Assembly: GCA_010093605.1 (NCBI GenBank)
Contig: MU004201.1
Span: forward strand, 197,216-261,215
From: Lophium mytilinum
Taxonomy: Eukaryota > Ascomycota > Dothideomycetes > Mytilinidiales > Mytilinidiaceae
Direction of reading: 5' to 3'
Length of the DNA: 64,000 bases
The stretch's first letter is position 1. Each line of letters begins with the position of its first letter. The notes beneath the pieces were generated by a model. It was not told the origin of the DNA. It made no database searches and was given only the letters and a program-made list of their open reading frames with translations. Positions 59,870 to 64,000 of the stretch are shown piece after piece. The position numbers and the translations under genes were made by a program.

Positions 59870-59975
59870 AGGTGCCATTGTTGCGTGTCGAACCCGTGAG
59901 TTTGGTGTTCGCGCTGGCTAGTTATGGGTGTAGTCTGGTGTGCTAACTAAGTAGACCATCCGGGGGCAACCGGGC
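59870..59975 (-). other. tRNA-like / Pol III box-like sequence inside TRIM1
   Basis: On the minus strand, GGATGGTCTACTTAGTTAGC resembles an A box and ACGGGTTCGACACG a B box, about 50 bases apart, with GGTTGCC at the 5' side. The T stem does not pair well and no clean anticodon arm can be drawn, so it is not called a tRNA. It could be a captured tRNA fragment or chance. Confidence 0.3.
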
Positions 59976-59983
59976 TTATAACC

Positions 59984-60055
59984 TGTTAGATGAAAAAGCA
60001 CGCCCCGCCTAAGATTAGGGGGACTGGAAAATAAGCGACATTATATATTCTAATA
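59984..60055. repeat. Right LTR of TRIM1
   Basis: 72 bp, TGTTAGATG ... TTCTAATA, directly followed by TAAAT at 60056-60060. It pairs with 59526-59597. Confidence 0.88.
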
Positions 60056-60060
60056 TAAAT

Positions 60061-61430
60061 AAGCTATTATAGAGTATTTATACCCTATAGGCTTACTATC
60101 CTATATATAGCATATTTACGTTAGTTATTATAGTACTTATTTTACCTAAATTATGTGGCCTTACTAGTGTTGCGGTGTTAGGTTAGAAGGCGTTCTATAG
60201 TTAGTAATAGAGTATTATAGAGACTGCGCTAATATATCTATATAGAGACTGCATGGCGCCTAGCGTAATATTACTATTATGTGCCGTATTTTATATATTT
60301 AGTATAGGCTATATAGCTATATAATTACTATACCTTAACTATAGTTTTAATAGTATATTATCTATTATATTACTAATATATCTAAGACTTATCCCTAATA
60401 GATAAGTTTAATGTTAATAATACTAGCGGCACTATTTTAGCCGTATTTAAACTCTATCCATTATTTATCTAGTGTATTAAGACTGCGGAGTAGTCCTTAC
60501 TATTTATTTTAGAAAGCCTTTACTCGGCGGTAGCTGTAATAGGCGCCTGTATAGCGCTTAATATCTTTATAGAAGTTAGGCTAGAAGTAGTAGCATTAAA
60601 GTAGCATATAAGAGCCGTGTTTACTAGAATAACTAGTAATAGAAGTATTATAAGAGAAGCTAAGTAGCTTAGTATATAGTTAGTTATGGGCTAGTATATA
60701 TAGATAATTATAATAGTATAGTTAGTTATTACGTACTTTAAATCTATTAATATTAAGGTTGCTAATAAGATCGCGGAGGGCTTTTAGAATAGAGCAAGTG
60801 CCGCTTTAGATAAGATTAATAAGCTTATATAGTATAGGGTTATACAGAGGTTTGGAATAGAGGGTGTATATATAGGCCTTATTAATAAGATGCTATAAGT
60901 TATTATTATTATAGTTAATGTTATTACCGTTGTTATTACCTTAAACTAGCTATGCTATAATAACCTTATTAGCAGCTGTAATTATAAGGCCGTGCAGCTA
61001 GTTTTACTACAGCGCCACAAAAGAGTATAATTAAGAAGCAATCTTACTTTCTAATACTAGCTACTTATACCCTTACAAGCTAATATTACCCGCAAGGCCT
61101 AACAGTAATATTCTTATTAGCTAATAGAGCTGCAAAATCTAATTAGCGTCGCCGGGTAGCGCCGCGCAGTCCTTATTAGTGCTTCTATTGCTGTTGCCGT
61201 TGTTACTAGCATAGTTATAGCTGCGCAGCCTAGCAGGGGTAAGAGGAAGGGGTAAGAGGAAGAGAGAATATATTTAGAGAGAGGATTATAGTAAGGTTAT
61301 TAGAAGAGGCTTAAGTTCCTTAGTATAAGGAACTAGGCTATTTTAGTAAAGTATATAGAACGGGCCGAGGCCGGGCTTACTTAGCTTAGCGTTGTTTAGT
61401 AAGAGTAATTTACTATTTAGCGTAACCCTA
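60061..61430 (+). pseudogene. Unclassified RIP-altered stretch with coding-like text
   Basis: From about 60430 to 61430 the plus strand can be read with almost only TAG/TAA interruptions and includes helical text (IALNIFIEVRLEVVALK near 60570; NKIAEGF and NRASAALDKINKLI near 60760-60830) and a basic patch (PSRGKRKG, near 61233). No domain recognised. The minus strand of 61000-61430 is where the linker and integrase of E7 would be expected, but I cannot recognise integrase there. 60061-60430 shows nothing beyond AT-rich sequence. Confidence 0.25.
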
Positions 61431-62951
61431 GGCCTAAACTTATAAGATTTAAGTACTATTTATTATTAAAATTAGTTTTATAGGTTCTTAGGTCCTTTAG
61501 GTAAGTCCTGTAATCGCCGTATAAGGCTATCTAGTTTACTGCCTAGAACGCCTGGGCGGTATATAATTTTAAAGTTAAATCCGGTAAGAAACTCTACCTA
61601 GCGTGCTTAACAGCGGTTAAGTTCTTTAGTAGTTATAAACTATTTAAGGTTATAATAATCTATAAGGATATTAGTTAGATTCTTAGAGTCCGCGCTTGCA
61701 AGCTCTAGTCGCTATTCTTTAAAGGCCTTAATAGTAGCGAGCAGTTCTTTATTATAGATCTTATAGTTGCATTTAGCTAGTAATATTTTAGAAGAAAAGA
61801 AGGCAACTAGGTAAAGAAGGCCGTTAGGCCTAATCTAGGTTATAACGCCGGCTATTATATAATTAAAAGCATTGGTTTTAAAGAAGACCTTCTTACTATA
61901 CTAGAAGTGTATAAGGACAGGTGCTTCTATAAATACTTTCTTAAGCGCGCGGAAGCGCTTTTTATAGGCTTCTATTTATAAGAAACGGGGTTTCTTCTAT
62001 TCTTCTTAGAGCTTTATTATATTAGTAAGGAGTTTAATAATTTATAAGAACCCGTAGATAAACTATTAGTAGAAATTAGATAGTCTAATAAAGGCTTAGA
62101 CGTCTTTAATATAATTTAGTATACTCTACTTAAAAATATTAGTAACTTTCTCTAGATCTATATAGATCCTGTTAGTACAAATAATTAATTTTAGGTAGGT
62201 AACTTCCCTTTAATTAAACGCGCACTTAGATAGGTTAACGTATAGACCTGCTACTTCTAGATATTTAGGGACGGCGGCTATATAAGCCTTATAATCTTCT
62301 TTTAAATCTCCTATATAAATAAGGATATTATCTAGGTATACTATTTAGAATTTATTAAAAAACTTATATAGCGTATAATTAATAAAGAATTAGAAGGTTC
62401 CGGGGCCCCCTATAATACTAAAGGGCATAATATAAAACTTGTATTTACTATAGCGTATTGCAAAAGCCGTTTTATATTTATAGCTAGGGGCTATATAGAC
62501 TTTATTAAAGGCCGCGATAATATTAAGCTTAGTAAACTACTAAGCTTTACTAAGGCGTTAGAGCGTTTCCTGTATAAGGGGTATAGAACAACGGGTTTTA
62601 ATAGTAAGGGTGTTAACAGCGCGGTAGTCTATATAGAAATCAACGCCGCCTTCTAGTTTATAGATAAGAAGGATTAGTAAAGAGACTTATAATTATAATT
62701 ATCTAATATAGCCTTTAGTAAGATTATTATTAACCTATTTCTTAATAACTTAGAGCTTATTAGTAGATATAGAATATAGACAGGCTTTAGGTAGCTTATT
62801 AAGGTTAACGCCGTTAACCTAGTTAATCTTATAGTTAATGCCTAGTCGGTGTAGAGAAAGCGTGTCGGCATTAACTTAGTTAAATATACAAACGTATTTA
62901 TATAGCTAGGGGGAAGTTTTATAAATATCTCTTTCTTAGTGCGGTGTTACT
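61430..62951 (-). mobile_element. E7: Gypsy reverse transcriptase and RNase H remnant
   Basis: Minus-strand fossil. Reading right to left: text just ahead of reverse transcriptase (about 62900-62720), the reverse transcriptase opening with a (Y)KLEGGVDFYIDYR-type motif (near 62680-62630), the rest of the domain to about 62000, and RNase H with its tail (about 61900-61440, ending [19 protein letters not shown] near 61570-61520). On the right it is cut by the insertion of E8; the remaining 5' part is beyond the window. Many breaks. Different from family A in this part of pol. Confidence 0.75.
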
Positions 62952-63171
62952 TATCATGGCCGTAACGCGACTTCTATCGCGATACGTTCCTAACACACGT
63001 AACGGCGTTACGTGCCCTCTAGCACGTGATCACCGTCACATAACCAGGCTTAGCGCCAGCCTCGCCTACCTCTTAGCCGGCGCTCCGCGCCCTCCTCTCT
63101 CCCTTATAGTTACTTCGTCTATATATACTAATATTAGGTCTTCTCTTACAATCTACTATTACACCGTAATA
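62952..63171 (+). repeat. 5' LTR of E8
   Basis: A 220-bp LTR, TATCATGGCCGTAACG ... CACCGTAATA, matching 13701-13920 and the reverse of 18785-19004. It contains the perfect 19-bp palindrome CACGTAACGGCGTTACGTG at 62996-63014. The expected left duplication is TTACT (62947-62951); the right partner is outside the window. Confidence 0.88.
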
Positions 63172-63349
63172 CAAAGTAACTACCCTCCTAGCTTCTAGGA
63201 GTTTCCGGAAGCACTCTCTTTTTACCTACCTACCTACATCGGCGACCCTACAATCAACTAAATAGCTGTTTTGACAGGCCTAATTTTAATATATAAACCT
63301 AACAACCTCTACATTAACATAGAGAGACTTAGAAGGAGGTCCTATAACC

Positions 63350-63560
63350 TTATAGTAAGGACTCTATATACCCCGCCCACCGTGGTCGGCGCGTAGGCCC
63401 TATAAACCTGCTTGCTATTGCGCGCAACTAACTAATATAAGCGCAGTTACTTCCTAATAACGGAGCAAGGACTATATATACCCTATTAGTAATAGGCCAG
63501 CGCGCAGGCCCTACACACCTGCTTGCTACTGTCGCGCGTAACTAACTAGTCTATGCGCAG
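63350..63560. repeat. Two-copy leader repeat of E8
   Basis: Two units ending in CTATATA and containing GGCCCTA, CACCTGCTTGCTA and GCGCGCAACTAACTA-type blocks (about 63355-63450 and 63465-63555). They correspond to 18385-18600 in E2, so the duplication existed before the two elements inserted. Confidence 0.7.
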
Positions 63561-64000
63561 TCATCCCATTTTTATTTACTAATTAAAGGCAGCCGCCAAG
63601 AACGGCACTAGCCGCCCTAGAAAGCACGCCTACTTCTAAGCTTTTACGGAGGACCTATACTCTCTACCTTACACTAACCTTTCCTTTTATAGTCTACTAA
63701 TGCTTACTAGCAAAGACATAAATAATACCCCCAAGACTAGCTATACTAAGCCGTGGCAGAAAAGCTCTAACTCTACGCGGTGCAGCTACACCCAGCGCGC
63801 AGCCTATAGGTTTGCCTCCCGGCGGCAAAGCCGATAAGCGTCTAGTTATTGCCACTCCTACCCTCCCTCCTAGCTTATAAGCCACTTAATCTACTCTCGC
63901 GTCCGACTCTTAAGAAGCATACAAGCTTAATTGCCGAGAAAAGGAAGCCGCCTGCAAGATAGGCGGCAGAGGAGTATTACAACACCAACTAACTGTAACC

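Larger units (their letters stand above)
59526..60055. mobile_element. TRIM1: terminal-repeat retrotransposon in miniature
   Basis: A 530-bp element with two 72-bp direct repeats (59526-59597 and 59984-60055). The repeat consensus runs TGTTGGATGAAAAAGCACGC ... TATACTCCAACA, so each LTR ends in the short inverted pair TGTTGGA / TCCAACA. TAAAT flanks it on both sides (59521-59525 and 60056-60060). The interior (386 bp) has no coding text. It contains a purine-rich CGGGGGCAACCGGGC near the second LTR and a tRNA-like piece with a GGTTCGA box on the minus strand (about 59870-59975). The interior keeps many CpA and TpG sites. The direction of transcription is inferred as plus from the purine tract position only. 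Confidence 0.85.
62952..64000 (+). mobile_element. E8: 5' part of a family A Gypsy element
   Basis: The 5' LTR (62952-63171), leader (63172 to about 63699) and start of gag (from ATG 63700, running past the window end) of a plus-strand element. The post-LTR sequence AAAGTAACTACCC and the doubled leader unit match E2 in reverse orientation, and the gag text at 63885-64000 equals the E2 text at 9065-8950. It therefore shows the uninterrupted form of the E2 junction. It interrupts E7. Broken; RIP-type changes present but fewer than in E2. Confidence 0.88.

Noticed and set aside
59870-59975. Functional tRNA gene in TRIM1
   Set aside because: A- and B-box-like blocks are present but no cloverleaf with paired acceptor and T stems can be drawn.
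62952-63171. Second LTR of E8 or a pair with the solo LTR at 13701
   Set aside because: Flanking duplications differ (TTACT against TTGTG) and leader plus gag follow directly, so E8 is a separate insertion.

Overview
This 64 kb window looks like a repeat graveyard from a filamentous ascomycete (Pezizomycotina). I found no intact host gene. The reasons for this placement are: stacked Ty3/Gypsy elements with chromodomains and 5-bp target-site duplications (TSDs); a Tad1/CgT1-like LINE; an AACCCT telomere-type repeat; and strong TpA enrichment with CpA/TpG loss. That base pattern is the usual sign of repeat-induced point mutation (RIP). LTR pairs differ almost only by transitions.

Left block (1-30057). 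E1 is a partial plus-strand Gypsy element (1-3368) that interrupts E2, a minus-strand Gypsy element (3369-9065 plus 18045-19004). E2 is also split by E3, a minus-strand Gypsy element with both LTRs and TSD TAAAT (9066-18044). E3 in turn carries a solo LTR (13701-13920, TSD TTGTG). E2 sits in an older minus-strand element, H1 (19005-19725 plus 27691-30057). H1 is split a second time by E4, a plus-strand Gypsy element with both LTRs and TSD GTATT (19726-27690). E4 holds eight perfect AACCCT units inside its pol region.

Middle block (30058-51145). An AT-rich segment with a tRNA-like trace hosts M1, a non-autonomous DNA transposon with 109-bp terminal inverted repeats. The left repeat of M1 was hit by E5, a minus-strand Gypsy element with TSD AGTAC (30431-38724). 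A Tad1-type LINE follows (about 40040-45725). After that come an unclassified AT-rich stretch, a minus-strand coding remnant with an SNF2-like Walker A motif (about 46861-48260), an unidentified upstream coding-like piece, and M2, a 716-bp MITE-like element (49410-50125).

Right block (51146-64000). E6 is a plus-strand chromovirus-type Gypsy element with two 167-bp LTRs (51159-59383). It is the GC-richest and least mutated element here, carries several codon-sized minisatellites, and inserted into a G tract. Next come TRIM1, a 530-bp element with 72-bp LTRs and TSD TAAAT (59526-60055), an unclassified coding-like stretch, E7 (a minus-strand reverse transcriptase remnant, about 61430-62951), and E8 (62952 to the window end). 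E8 is the 5' part of a plus-strand element of the same family as E2.

The sequence shows no genes working together. The useful content is the order of insertions: H1 is older than E2 and E4; E2 is older than E3 and E1; E3 is older than the solo LTR; M1 is older than E5; E7 is older than E8. E6 looks youngest. Terminal repeats and TSDs were read base by base by eye. Domain limits inside the fossils are approximate.
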